A stretch of 64,000 nt of DNA from Pterois miles. Its lineage: Eukaryota > Chordata > Actinopteri > Perciformes > Scorpaenidae. Positions within the stretch are counted from its first letter, which is position 1. Every line of letters starts with the position of its first letter. The stretch spans positions 1,921,501 to 1,985,500 of the forward strand of contig CAMQGK010000318.1 of the NCBI GenBank assembly GCA_947000775.1. The letters are read 5' to 3'. The notes beneath the pieces are model-generated. The model ran no database searches. It saw only the letters and a program-made list of their open reading frames with translations, and was not told the origin of the DNA. Position numbers and translations under genes: made by a program. Below are positions 35,201 to 50,200 of the stretch, one piece after another.

Positions 35201-38200
35201 AGATGAGTCTGTTGTTTTTCTGTATAACTGGCTGGCATCATTCTCAATTACCCTTCATTAATTTACATGTTGACATAATCTATTTGTGCAAAGTCAACAG
35301 TAATTGTGAGATTGAGTTCAGAACAGTTCCTTCACAGCTCAGTTGATCTGGTGTTTCCAAGTAGAAGAAGATAACCCAGTTGAACATTGGAAAAACAAGC
35401 CATATTAATGCTGGGTACAAGCAGTATCAAGCTGATTTGCAGATACGATAATGTAGAAGAGAGTCAGTGTGGCTACAGCCTGCACCCTCACATTTTAAAT
35501 CCATTTACTGCTTTTATTGTTGTAGTCTGAGTAATGTGACGTCATATCCGTTCCATATCTGTCAACTAAAACAAACCACAGATGGCTGCCACGAGGAAGT
35601 ACAAAGTGGCAGAGGGTCTGCGTGGATAGGACTCGAACCCTCACATACAGTAATGTATGGAAACACTCTGGGTTTCAAGCATTACCAGTAAAAGCAGAGC
35701 AAGACATCACGGCTAAAGCTGCAGGCTAACTCTGTTATGATCAGAAAACGTTACTGTATTGAGGTAACGTGCGGTCAAGCCAGCCATCACTCATCTCCAT
35801 GGTCAAATCAGCCGACGCTAAAATTGTAGAGCACTCAATACTGACATTTATGTTAAATACATTCAAACAGCCCCGATGGAGCTGACCATGGATGTTTAAA
35901 GAGCTCAGAGATCGCGATGAACTTAGTGGAAGTATACGCTCACTTGCATATATGTCCAATTTTCAAATTAAGGTGTTAAGAAACTGATTTGTATATACAA
36001 ATTACATATATGGAAAAGGGATTGGTTGGATTACATTCACCAGAAGTATAAAACATTGCATGTCCCTTGTCCTGACAATGACTGATATATTTGACTTCTT
36101 ACATGCTGAAAGTCAAACATTTTTACTGCATCAATTTAGATATTTTCTAAAGTAAAAGTCCCTAAAAGCGTGAGTCAACTTTTTCCCATGGTCTAGTGTT
36201 AAAAAGGTGAACAAAAATCACAGTAAATGATAATATTGGATTGCAATACTTGTAGAATCGCAGTACTTAAATTCGCAATACATATTGAATTGGTATTGTG
36301 GTAGTATTGAATCAGGAGATGCAGTAGGTGTATAATCCCAGCCCGTATTAGCTAACGTGTTAGCCAGCAATACAATGGTGTTACAGTCCCAACACACATT
36401 AAGTGAAATTCATTTTGTGAGAAAACACAATAAATATGAGAATAAAGCTTTGGGAGCAGGACTGTGGACTAGCAACTGTAAGTCAGGCAGCGTGTCTCAG
36501 CTCAATCATGTGTGTAAATGTCTGCTAAATGAACGGCCCACCAGCTAGCAGGCACCATCTATAATAAATAATAATAGTTGCCTTTGTTATTATGCAGTGT
36601 CACAAATATTGTCCTTTTGTTTCTTTTGTAAATGTCTTATCTTAACATTTCATAGAGTGGTTATTATCAGTTTTATGGTATGAAAAATGTATACTGTCAG
36701 CACACCTGGTTTATGTACATATTTGGTCAGCCCACATTGCCAGCTCAATCAGCTCTTCAGTGAATAAAGGTTTTAGTTTAGTTGATAGTATATAGATGAT
36801 AGTATAAGTATATAAGATTTTGGTCTTTTAATTTACATCAGCTCACCACAAAATCTTTCTCAAGGGACAATTGTATTTTCTATATATTTTTTAGAGGTGT
36901 CACTGTTGTTCATAAGGGAACCTCGACTATCACTCTTGTCTGTGCGCTACTTGTCCTGCATGCCTTGTTTCATGAGCCGGTCTGTGAATGCAAAATTTCA
37001 GCTCTTTCCTCCTGACGTCTTTATTGAAACCTCACATCCTCATGTGTTGAATGTCTTATTCATGCAAAACAATTTGGTCCAGTGGCCCAAAATGATAGTA
37101 ATGACAGAGCAACCTATACTCGATTTAGTTTTAGTGGAGCCTGGCGTTGGCAGCTAGTTCCAAGCGGCGGAGCAGCACATCACTTGCCCGGCTAATGAAA
37201 TGCGTGGTTAATCGCTCACTGATGAGCAGCCCTGGCCCATGCTTTTATTGCCGCTGTCTTTTGGAGATTTATAATCCCCAGCACACAGATAGCACCTCTG
37301 TGACCGAAGCGCCATTATTAGAACTGTGGTTCCGGCCTCTGCTGGTCGCTTTGACATCTATGTCACGCTCTCCCCTCTCAGCTCGCTGGCTGGCTCTCGG
37401 CCAAAGAGCCTGCACACTGGTTACTTGGACTTTAGGTGAAACAGGCTCCGTCTGAACAGCACGTGTGGGCAGCTCTCCATAACTCAGCCTTCCCATGTGT
37501 AGCGAGGAATCTGTTTTTCTTTTTTTTTTTCCTCCTCCTCTTCCTGTCCAATGGAAAGCCCTCCCCTTGCTCCAGACTGGTGCAGTCAGCGAGCAACACA
37601 CAATGTTCTGGGTTTTTTTCCTAGCATGTGCTCAGACTGTGACCTTCTCAGCATGTGTACAGAGCGGCTGGGCTTTGACGATTTCCTTTTGTCTTGCTCT
37701 AAGTTAATAATTTTTCTTCTCTTTTGTGATGTTGCACTAATGTTGCCTTAAAAAACACATTTTCACTGTTGGTGTATTAGTACCAGAATATTACAGCTTA
37801 CAGGGAAAAAACATGGAATGCTAAATTAATTATGGCTTTCAATCAATTCAAATATTTAAATGCGATAAATTGCATGATTGTCCATAGTTATGAGTAATTG
37901 CAAATCACACATTTTTTAAAAATTTGTTCAAAATGCACCTGAAAGTATTTAATACTCTTACCAACATGGGAGTGGTTGTTTTATGCAAATGTATGGATAT
38001 ATTTATTATTGGAGACCAAGTAACAGCACAAAACAAGGACAAATATTGTTCAGAAACCCTCACAGGTACTTCATTTAGCTTAAAAAAATATGCTCAAATC
38101 ATAAGTCAAGTCAAACTATATTTGAATAGCACATTTAAAAACAGTTGAACATGTGTGTAATAAAATGAATACAGTGCAATCAACAATAAGAAAATTGCAA

Positions 38201-41200
38201 AATCAATAAACATAAAGTGCACATGACAGAAGTAAAAGAGTAGCAGCACAACAGAACGTGACACATACATACAGCGTTGCCATAACATGGCAAACTCAAG
38301 CCTAACAGGCAGCAACAGCTGTCAGTGTTGTGCTGACTTGACTATGACTTGCCCCAAACTGTATGTGATTATCATAAGAAGAAGAAGAAGATATTCCTTT
38401 ATTAGTCCCACGAGGGGAAATTCAATTTTTTTACTCTGTTGTTAACTTATACACGGTACATGCAGACCTGAACACACACGTGCACAAACATGCAGCAATG
38501 GAGAGATGTCAGAGTGAGGGGGCTGCTCCTGACAAGCGCCCCAAGCAGTTGGGGGTTTGGTGCCTTGCTCAGGGGCACCTCGGCAGTGCCCAAGAGGTAA
38601 ACTGGCACCTGGACTGGACCAGTTCACACTCAGTTCTTGGTCCATGTCGGGACTTGAACCGGTGACCCTCCGGTTCCCAAGCCAACTCCCTACAGACTGA
38701 GCTACTGCCGCCCCCAATAAAGTGGGCATGTCTGTAAACGAGAGACTCATGGGTACCCATAGAACCCATTTTATTCACATATCATGAGGATAGGGGACCC
38801 CTTTGAAAATGGCCACCCCAGTTTTTCCTAGTCAGAATTTAGCTTAAGTTTGGAGCGTTATTTAACCTCGTTGTTGACATGGTTGATGCCAATCGATTCA
38901 TTGGCTTTTCTAGTTTCATATACAGCTTTAAAGCTTTTTCAACTTCAGTAAACATTTATTGAACAGCACCTATGGTCTGTCTCTCCAATCTACATTTTGT
39001 GTCTGCACTGCAGTGCACTTATATATTTTAAATATTGAATACATGAAACAGGTAATCAAATAAATTAAACTTTGTCAGATAAACTTTTGGTGAAAAAATA
39101 AAGTTTTAGTGTACTCAGCTACATTTATGACAGATGCAGAGGAGTTACGCAGGGTTTTTAATTCAGGGGTTGATTCCCACTCCTCTGTATTTTTGTGTGT
39201 ACAGTTTAGGCTGAGACATGATGAGCTAGCCAGCTAGATGTTGCTTACCTACACTGCTTTGAGAAGTGTAAGAACGATACCCTAGATTTGTCGCTTTTTG
39301 AAAGAGTCGCTAAGTTGGCAACACTGCTGAGGTCTGCTGGTAGAAGGTCAGTGTGATTGACACAAGGGGCCGATGCAGATTATTTGGGGATTATTTGAAG
39401 AGATGTCTTGGGAAAGCTAGTTTTAAACTGTACAAGCTACTCCATTGGCAGTAGTCGAGCTACAGCCATACAAACTTTGGTAAAAGTTGCAAGCTACCCT
39501 ATAAAAGTACAGTGACACTATTTCACACCAAGAAATATACAAATTGTAAATTGGATTTTTTTATACCTCATTCAAACTGTACTGTTAGTTATGAATAAAA
39601 AGCAACTTCCCTGGTTCCTACACAGTATCAGATCAGTCAGAAAGGTCAGACAATCAACAAATGATTAACGCTCTACTGGTGTGATACTCCAAGTCCACTA
39701 AACAATGTGTTTATTCTGGTATTACCATATTTATAGTCCAACTGTTCCTGTTTTGACCGCAGTACTCTGCTGCATCACTCAGGCGTGACCAAGCCCGCTG
39801 CGAGCAGCCAGCGGTATTTGGGTGTCTTGTAACTGGAGCCGTTTTGTCCCAGTGGCCAACACTTAGCACCCCAGATCAGTTCATTGATGAAACATTAATG
39901 AATCCGCCATCTGCGAGACATTGACACCTTTGCCTCTGTTTGTGGTTGTCCTCGTTTTGAAAAGCGGTGTGGGATGCGACTGGTTTGCCTCTGGGCTGCC
40001 CCATCAACGTAGACAGAAGCAGTGTCACATGACACGTTACCCTCTTTTGTTGCAAAGGTATGTCAACGTCCAAAATTTCAAGCCCTTGTAAAAAAAGTAA
40101 AAGGTCATGATGATCTTTTTCTGGGACAATATGGCCATAACAATGGTCAACTGTTTCATCAATGACCAGCCTGATCTAAGGCATAACACTGAGGCATTGT
40201 GCACATTCATCCATCAGCAAGCTCATGCTTCAAGCAGGTGTTTCTTGACGCATAAATGTTGTAAATTTTCCAGCATGCCTGTTTTTTAAGTATTAATTTC
40301 TAAATATATGCTGTAAACGCTTTGAAAGACACCTTTGTACCGAAGTACTCAGTGTGATCCGACAATAACCTCCTTTTTCCTTCATCCTACCCAACTTAAC
40401 AGATGGCCTTCGTTCACATGAAGGCATTTCAGCACCACACCCAATCCTCTCTCCTTTCTCTCGCTGTCTATTTTTCTGTTTCACCTTATGTGTATCTGGC
40501 CTTCTACCTTTTCCTTTTTCCCAGCTTTCCTTCATTCTTTCCTCTCTCTTTACCTTCGCTGTCCCACATTTTCTGGCTCTTGCTTTCCCATTCCACATCC
40601 TTTCAGCTGCTTGAAGGCCGAGCTATGATTCTCTGACAAGGTGTTGTGGTGCCTTCATGGACAGGCTTATTAGGAATTAGGGCCGCAATTAACGATTATT
40701 TTCATAGTGGAGTAATGATTGTTGATTATGTTTTTGATTAACTGATTAGTTGTTTGTTCTATAAAATGTTAGAAAATGGTGAAAAATATCAAACTGTTTC
40801 CCAAAGCCCAAGATGACGTCCTTGAATGTCTTTTGTTGTCCACAACTCAAAAGATGTTCAGTTTCCTAAAAAAAAATACTCAAAGCGATTAATTGATTAT
40901 CTACCCTGGCAGGAATGCTGCAGGAATGATTGCAAGAGCAGTAGGGATGCACTGATACCACCGATTCTTATACATAAACCCAGGTTAATGATGAGTCTGA
41001 TCTTATACCAAGGTCAGGTGTGCTTTATTTATTTATTTATTCGGTCAGAAACTATTATTTGCATTTTCCAACAGAATCAGAAAGGGATGAAAGAAAAGAA
41101 AGTTGTAACCTAAATACCCAAGGCAAGTCATTTCTATGACCATTGAACGATATTGTAAATTTCTGTTGCATTATCATGCTCATACTTTCGGTATAAATGC

Positions 41201-44200
41201 ATATCATTGCCTGACAATGCACGACACCGACAACCTAGTCCTGGTGGCAGTGCTGTGACTAGGGCTGGGTATCGGTACTCAGGATCAAGTCGATACCTTT
41301 TTAAGTTATCGATTGAAAAAACCCACTACCAGGTACAAAAAGGACTGATTGCAGGTATCCTTTGACTGTTTCGAAGTAGCATTGAAGTTTCGATGCTACT
41401 TCGAAACAGTCAAACGATACCTGCAATCAATCCTTTTTGTGCGCAGATCTAGAAAAACATGACTGTTTTGCTTGTTTCGATCACTGAGTGTTCTTTGATT
41501 TATGGCAACGTGTGATTGGCACACTACTGCACCAACTACAAACCATACAGCCGGGATTGCCCGCCAGCACACGGCTCTGAAAACGAAGCCGTCTGAGCTG
41601 ACAGCTAGCAGCTATCAGCGCTTACCGTGCTAACGAGGGCAACAACTGCTGACACAGCTAACACCTAACGTGGAGTTTCTCAGATGTGATTTACCGCTTT
41701 TTCTTGTATTAACATGATTGTAAACTGAATATATGAGCTCTAGGAAATTGTGATGGGCATTTTTCATAGCATGATCTGATGTTTTGGAGACCTAACATTT
41801 TATCAATTATGAAAATAATCATTTGTTGAAGCGCTATTCAGAGTGTAGCCATACAGAGCAAATTGCAATCAGCTCATAACAAGAGAAGCTGTAACTGCCT
41901 CAGTAAACGTGACTGGCAACATTTCAGTGACACTAGAGTGGATCGTGCTCGAGGGAAAAGAAGTGCTAAAGAAGAGAGAACATTTTTATCCCCTGGAAGC
42001 TTCAGCTCTGGAAATCTGTTCCTTGAGAGATTACATAACATTACTATGATATAGGCAAGTGGGATTATCTGATAAGCAGTGCCAACAGTCCATGTGCTCC
42101 TGAGGCAGGCAGGGCCGAGATGAAACCTGATCCAAGAAGGTGGGGCATGAGATGTGATTTCTATGGTTGCTCTCAACATGTGATGACAAGGGAGCAGTAG
42201 CAGCCTGTCTTGCTGTGAAACGAAACCTAGTGGTGCTGCTGTTGTGAAGTGGAGCTGCTCACATCTCAGGATGTCAGTTTTACCAGAAATTATTTCTAGT
42301 TTATTAGGTTGCATTCTAATAGAAGCAAACCATAAAGATCATGATTGACAAATGCCTTTTTTAAGCTTGATGTTTATAAAGATTTGAAATTACATTAAAG
42401 CTAAATGGGGTCACACATATCCCCAAACTTATAAAATCCTTCATTTCACTTGAATTGTTGTTAGGTTTTGACCTGCGGTGTGTTAGTGATACATAATTGA
42501 GCTACAGAGAGCTGTGTTCTCTGAAATCAAAGCTAATTTGTAATGCAGACTGTTGCTGCTGAGTTTCTTTTACCCTTAAATGAAACCTAATGTTTCTGTG
42601 ATAGAGGCTTGAGTCTCAGCAACAGGAAAAGAGATTAGGTCATTGAAATTTAGAGTGGTTGTCAGCTGCCATGAAGGAGGAGGGGCAGCAGATGGAAACT
42701 GCAACTGTTTTCCACCTCTTCCCTGACAAAAAACTAACAGTGAAATTGGAACAACCTGTTATCAGAAAGAAAAAAGGGGTGGCTTGGTCATCCCATTAAT
42801 AAGGTAAGAGTCCCATGTAATCCAGGGATAAAGGCTCAACGCATTTTGTGACATAAAATACAGCCATAGCAAATAGAAACCCAATTTCCACTGGCCCATA
42901 TATCTTAGTCTGAACAAAGGAATTCAATGAAATGAAATCATGTATTTCACTTTACGTGTTTATTTGTGCTCAGCTCTCTAAAGATAAAACCAATATTTGT
43001 CTGTGTGAGAGAGAAAAGCTCTGATTAGGGATGCTAATTTTGAAAAATAAAAGTTAAACAAAAGTAACCGCTAACCCTCACCAATAATCAACAGTTAACC
43101 GACAAGATTAGCGCGTCTCATGTAGCGGTGCGCCAGCTGCAGTGTATGAGCACAACAGATAGCTGAGAGCTACTGTAGCAGCCACAGTGCTGCGTGTAGT
43201 GTCGCAGACATGCACCCACTTAGCCAGACCGGTACAAGCCCACCACCACCACATCATTTAGTTTAGTTTAGCAGGGTGTCAGCTGTGTGTCAGCCCGGCA
43301 TAGCGCTACTTTGTCACGGCGTAACTTCAGCGTTCGTCGGACAAACAGTGTGTGTGTTTGTGCTATGTTAACAGCTGTAGCGCTGCTGGAGGCTTTGTGC
43401 GCTCTGTCAGTGCGGCGTAACTCCAGCGAGTGTCCGGCAGACCGTGTTTGGGGCGGCGATGAGTATTGGTTTGTCGGTGGTACTATAGCTGTGAACGTAG
43501 CTGTAGCAAACGGTGTGTGTACAGTTTATTTGTCGCTGAATAAATGCTATGAGGCTACAGCTCCTCCGCTCAAGATCGGAGCCAACTTCCTGTATCTGTA
43601 ACGCCAGCTCAGACTCTCTTAAGGTGGACCAACTTTTCTCCTTAAACTGACAAGCTGTTCCTTTGAGATTTGCTCAGCTTTTTAATTAATTATTATTTCT
43701 GTTAACCTTTAAACCGATAGCGTTAATCAGTTAATGTTCTTAATGTTGCTTCCCATAATTTGACAGCGTTATTTAGCATCCTTTGCGACAAGCTAATATG
43801 ACCAGATTCCTTTTGGTTTTCTAGTTTCATATGATGGTAGTATCTTCACTCTAGCTTTAAAACTGAGCTCGCTACAACCTCTGAAAGATTGAATAGCGTT
43901 TGGCTGGACAGCAGGCCGTCAGATTTTTAAGAGATTACTTAAAAATCGATACAGCGATTTGGAGAGTCGACCCCTATTGTCATAGACTTAACATAGTGGC
44001 TGGCTGTTTACAGTAGTTCTACTACTGTAAGTTATTTAGTCCTCCATTCAACTGCGTTTTCAGAATACCCTATATTTACTGCACATTCACTACATTCAGT
44101 CCTCTGGGCAGCCAGCTAGTCCACATTCAGACCAACAAGAGCAACACATTAAACACACAGCTTCTTCGCTTAGTTCAGTGAGACCACTATCTTGGTACAC

Positions 44201-47200
44201 CCCAAATGTATCTGTCAAAAAAAAAAAACCAATAAAAAAGAGTTTCTGGCTTGACTTTGCCACTCTTCAAGTTAGGGATGTCCTGAGCAGATCCGAAGGG
44301 TCGGTATCGGAGCTGATCCAGGCATGTTATAATAGATAGGACTCAGTTTGGGATCTGGACATCCCTAATTCGAACATCAATCTATCATCACCCAATACTG
44401 CATTAGTCAATCACATACTCGGCAAGCATACTCGGTTTTCACGTGCACCTTGTAATTTACTAAATTTACTGTTTATATCACATGTCCAGACGAGAACTGT
44501 AATGAGTAGTTAATTATTTGATTAGTCGATTGATAGAAAATAAATTGTCAGCTATTAAAATAATTGATTGGTTGTTTATGTCATTTTTTAAAAGCAAAAT
44601 GCCAAACAATACCTTGTTCCAGCATCTTCTTTTGTGGTAATAAACAGAAATGTTTGGGGTTTTGTACTGTTGGTCACAAAACTAATTGTGACTGGCATTT
44701 TTAATTTTTTTATTTTTTTACTACATTTTCTAGTGTCACTGATTTCTGATTTGAGAAAATGATTGAGAAAATAATGAATCGATAATGAAAATAATAATTA
44801 TTTCCAGCCCTTGTTGAGACTGTAGATATCTTTGATAACTTTCTAAAGCATGAAGTGCTGTAGTGTACATGTCTGATGAGCCTTCAGACCCGCTGTCCTG
44901 GTTCATATTTCATATTCAAGTGTGGCATTATGAATGCTCTTATGTAGCATCTTGTGTTATTAATGCAGTATTTTGTTGGTCTGGTCATGGCATTAACTGT
45001 ACTCTTAGTCGCCTAGCAGTTTGGCTACAGGAATTTGGGGGTTTGTTTTTCTTCTCAAGGTCACCACGATAGCATTTGGCAAGAAAGTTTTATTCTGCAC
45101 ATATTTCCCCTACATGGTTAACAGCAGCCTTTCGGAGCTGCGTCTGTATCCTGTCCTTCTGCTAGCTAGACTGATATAAATATACAAATAATGGCTGAAG
45201 CCCAGTCAACTTTGACTGCTGTCAGGCGAGGTGTTGTTGTTACATAAATCCCAGACACTAGGCGAACATACAGTGCCCTTTGGGGCAGCCAGTCAGTGTT
45301 GGTGGCTGCTAGTGTTTTTCTCGTCCAACCGTCTGTGGTATACGCAGGCTTTTCTTTGCTGCCTCATTTTATTTTTAAAAGCAGAAACATCACTTTTCCT
45401 CTCTCTTTCTCTGTCGTCTGCCAAGGGGAGTATCCCGATTATTGACCAGATCTGTCTCCATATGGTTGTTTGTGCACATGTGTATGTGTACATGCTTCTG
45501 AGTGTGGGTGCCTTCATGTTCGTATTTGTCCGCCCACAGAGACTTGTCCCTGTGTGCATGTGTGTGTAGACAAAACTGGTCAGTGGAAAGGTCAGCACAT
45601 GTGGGCAGAGCGACCTGTTCCAAGGACAAATGCGGTCCCCTTACCGAGTATACTGTTTTTTCTTATACTGACATAACACTGGGACACAGTAGGGGTTCCT
45701 GTTTTGTTTTTGCTCAGCCCTACTGTTTTACCAAAAAGGAAATACTTGGTTTTGGATAACTTTAAAAACATAGCTGCTTGTCTTTTTCCACTGTCTTCCT
45801 GAAAATAAATGTCTCCTTTCTGTTTTCAGTAATTATTAACCTCCACCTGTATCACACAACTGATAGACGACTCATTAGCACAGACCATATCAGTCAAACT
45901 AATATTCCAAGTAATGATAGTCATGAATCTGTCTATACCTCCAGAGGAAGGCTGATAAAGGAAGTTTTCAGAGAACTGGAGATGCCTGCTGTTTTTTTTT
46001 TTTTTTTTTAGCAACACCCTGCATTGTGATTTCTTATCTTGGGTCTGCCTTGTACAAAAAGTCTTCAGCTGTTGGTCGCAAGATTTGCTCCATCCAGCTG
46101 CCTTCTCAGAGACACCTTTCTGTCACTGCAGAGGGGGAAACTAAGGTTAATATTCATATTTTCCCACAGACCTGGAGAGTTGAACCAAACATCTTTCAAT
46201 CACAAGCCTTTTATCGCTAACCTTTTTCCTCCCATTACATATGTAATTTTTTGGATTTTGGTGCTTTGATGCAGATGGACGAGGAGAAAAGTTTGAGATA
46301 ACGGACGGACTTGTGAGGTGTGAACAATTCTCAGCTTAACCTGATATTAGTAGCAGGTGTGTAAATGTGTAAATCCATCCATCTGCAACCGCTTATCCCT
46401 TTAGGGGCTGCGGGGGGGCTATAGCCGATCCCAGCTGACATGGGGCGAAGGAGCGGTACACCCTGAACAGGTCCCCAGTCTACTGCAGGGCTGACACATA
46501 GAGACAGACAACCATTCACGCTCAAATTCACACCTACGGGCAGTTTAGAGTTGTAAATGTGTGAGTATGTAAGAAGAGAGAAGAGAACACAGCTGTTATC
46601 AACGTCTGACCCTGAGTCAGTGTGACTCGATATCTGACATCTGTATCTGTGGCAGTGACTGTTGGCACCCAGTCCGTTGGCATTGCACATTGTGTTTTTG
46701 CTCGCTGAAATGAATGTGTGATACTGCTAAATCTCACTACACTTGAATTGTCAAAATTAAGTTAATAATAGATCTGTTTTAATGGTTTTGTGGCGAACAG
46801 TATTAGTTACAGTAATGTGTACTGTTTGATGTTTTCAATGGTCTGTTCTGTCGTAGAGACCTGTGCCTGTATTAACAGGGCGGGTTAGCCTAGGGCTAGT
46901 CTAACAACACCATGAATTATTAAATCACAATAAGAAAAAATCTATTTTGGCTTTAACACTATTGTAGAAAACTAATTAAGACATTACAAAAAGAAAGATC
47001 ATATTATGTGTGCATTTACTTGGCGAATCCATCAAGACGTCATCACTTCATTTATGGTGAGGACACTGACCAGATTTATTCATTAAAGAAAGCTGATTTA
47101 ATAAAAATGACTAACTCATTTAATACACTGAATCACACAATGAAATTGAGGATTTGTATTTAAGGGTGTTGACGCTGGAGGACGCTCATCTTTTCTTGGA

Positions 47201-50200
47201 CACATCTATTCAATGGAAATAGGGTGGGAACCACTGTGTCTGCCTGTTCACTCTTGATGTCTGTCTATATGCAAAGCATCGAGTCGCAGCATGACTTTGA
47301 GTAAAAAATTACCACTTAAACTTTGGGTACTGTTTATCATTTAAATGGAAATTATGATGGCCTGGATATTTAATTCATCAAATCAAAAAAAAAAAATCCC
47401 CTTCTTCTCACAACTTGATGTTTTGTGTCATATGCAGGTTACACGAGGAGGTCAATGACTTCTACGAGTACATCTCCCCGCGGCCGGAGGAGGAGAAGAT
47501 GAGACTGGAGGTGGTGGACAGAATCAAGGGAGTCATCCACGACCTGTGGCCCAGTGCTGAGGTACAACCCTACACCAGAAATTGAGGCTTTTTTTTTTTG
47601 TAGTTTTTCAGCGTGCCACTGAGAATCAGGCTGAGAACTGCCCCCAGTTGTTGGCTATAAAACCTTGGCTGTGATCTGAAAACTACTTTTTTTTTTATTT
47701 TGGCAGAATCAAATGGATTTGTGTAATGGTGAAAATCAATTAACTCAATCAATTATAAACACTGACTTCTGTTTTTGTTGCACTGGTTGAGTAGTGTGAC
47801 CAAACTAACTTGGACTCTGTGGCCTTTTGTAACACTGAATTACCACAGTTAGCATATGAGCCAGCTAACAGCTTTCAGCTTCAGCCTTTCACAATGCATC
47901 CTGCTGTTTTCTGTTATCTCCCTGCTGCACTCTACTCGGTGTGAACCACGTTATCAGCGTCACCTCAGGCATTCCCGTACACGCTGACTTTGATCCTGCT
48001 GATAGAGCAGTGTGCCTCAAAGTGTTGCCTGCTCTGAGCTTAGCTGTTCCTGAATTATGGAGCACAATACTGCCCCAAGCCTGCTCAGTTTAATTCCTTT
48101 CCCACTGTGGAACGAGCAAGGGCGACTTGGTCATCCGCTCGACGGGATGCTTGTTTAATTGATGAGCTTAGATATGTAGATGTCAACCGGACACCCACAA
48201 ATGTTTCCACCGTCTGTTGCCACACTGAATTGTGATCTCGCCAGGTATATATGGAAGCTTGTTGAAGGCCCTGTTCAGACCTGGTATTAACAATGCGTCC
48301 TGAGTGATCCGAACACAATTGGACGGCTTTAAGGACGTCTGTTCACACCTGGCATTGCGATGCTTCTCCACATGCGTCTTGAGTGGCTACATGTGAGCCA
48401 ATCTCACTTCCCAGCTGTATATGCAAATAAACATGTAGTAAACACATGATGAATACAGTAGACCTTGTGATGTAATATTGCAGGAATGTCAATAGTGATA
48501 CACATTTTATTATAATTTTTTGACATCAGAATAAAAGGTTATTGTACCGGTGGTCCTGAGGACCAGGAATGAGAGAGGGAGTAAGTGGGTGGGTATCAGC
48601 TCAGGGCAAAGTAGTGGAACCAAAATACTGACATATCTCCGACAGTATGATAATAATGCACTTCTTGTGCCTAGTCTGAGAGACTGTCTGTAGACTAGGT
48701 AGCCTATAGATAAAATATATTTTAATAAAATACAGCTGTACCGACAGGATACAGTAGAACACAGAGGCCATTTCCTTGCTTAGAGGCAGACCAGTGCTCA
48801 CGTCTGCCTCGTCTGTTCATATGAGGAGTGCAGTGAGACCCTGCAGATCCCAGTGGGACGTCAGTTGAGTAGGCGGTCTTTACTGTGGCCCAGGACACGT
48901 TCATGTACACACTGCTAAAAGAATGTGGCCATATGTGGCCCAGGCCACCTCTGAATTTGGTCTGAAAGATCCGATCTCAGTGCATCTTGAGTGCCTTCGA
49001 ACGTGTACTTACATCTGCCCACTTGTGTTAATACCAGGTCTGAACAGGGCCTAAGTACCAAGCTGAAAGCTGAAAGCTTGGTACCATGAAACCATGAAAC
49101 CATGAAAGCTTCTCTACTGTAGTTCAGTGTAGCGTTTGACATGGTTTTGATCTCTTTGTGAACCTGACATTGACCACACTTATGCCAAAAGTGAAAGTTT
49201 GCCAAGATGAGCTAAACCATAGCTCACTTTGGTGACCACCTATAGTTACCTCACTTTTCACAGAAGTCTTCAGGACTTACTACACACTCATTCACACACA
49301 GGTCTCTGCAATCGGCTTAGCACTGGACATGTGACTGGGCTGTAAACTAGAGTTTATACTACTGCTTGATGTGGGATGCAGGGAGGTGGTTTTAGGGAGT
49401 AAAGGTAGGGTCAAGGCTTAACTCTATTTCTGTTCACACACCAATTAGTGCGCTACTCTGCTGGAGGTTAAAAGGTGGAAGGTTGAAGATATTTTAGTCA
49501 CTTCAGTTGCATACAGGTTAAGACATCAATGGCTAAAAGGACTATATTTTATGTAAACATTATGCAAGTTTTGATTTACCACAACAGCCTATATCCACAT
49601 CAGTGCAACAGGATTTTCTTGTTTCACCGAAGCCCTTGTGACATTTAATTCCTCACTTCAAATTCAACTGAAGTGGTTTTAAAAATATTCACACTACACA
49701 GTATTTGTACCACGCCTGTGTGGTGTTTGTTTGGGCTTGTCATCAAATCAACACAGGGTTAAGCTGAATGATATTTATATGCAGCTTGGAGAACAGGTTT
49801 TTATAGTAGTGAAGCTTAGCGTGGGAAAATAAGGGAAGCTGATGCCTGCTTTATGACGCAATTTGTCCTCAGTCCAATCCATGTCATAGTCAGTCAGAAA
49901 GAGCTATCGACAGCTTAAGAAGAGATGTTAAAAGGTTAAAGTAACCATCAAAAAATAATAACAACTTTCAGGTGTAGGATGTTCTGGCTGTTCTGCAGGC
50001 CATGCATAAATTAATAAAATATGTTGAATTCAAAGATCTATATGTGTGTAACTGTGTCCCCCATCTCCCCAGGTCCAAGTGTTTGGAAGTTTCAGCACTG
50101 GTCTTTATCTGCCAACAAGGTGAGCCATAGTGATTTAAACGCATGCATGCTCCTTTTATCTTTGCCAAACTGTGACGATGAACTAGTCCCCTACTAAAAA

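Larger units (their letters stand above)
29814..47437 (+). other. tent4b: tent4b intron 1 (17.6 kb)
   Basis: No coding exon of tent4b or of another gene is supported inside. The intron holds most of the transposable-element copies listed separately: a reversed L2-like fragment, a SINE nested in a hAT-like MITE, a long foldback and several MITE ends. The donor is GG|GTAAGT and the acceptor is TATGCAG. The rest is plain AT-rich sequence. Confidence 0.85.

Noticed and set aside
43287..43601. 104-codon + strand ORF
   Set aside because: Lies inside a hAT-like MITE composite; GC-rich repeat sequence with no transposase motif.
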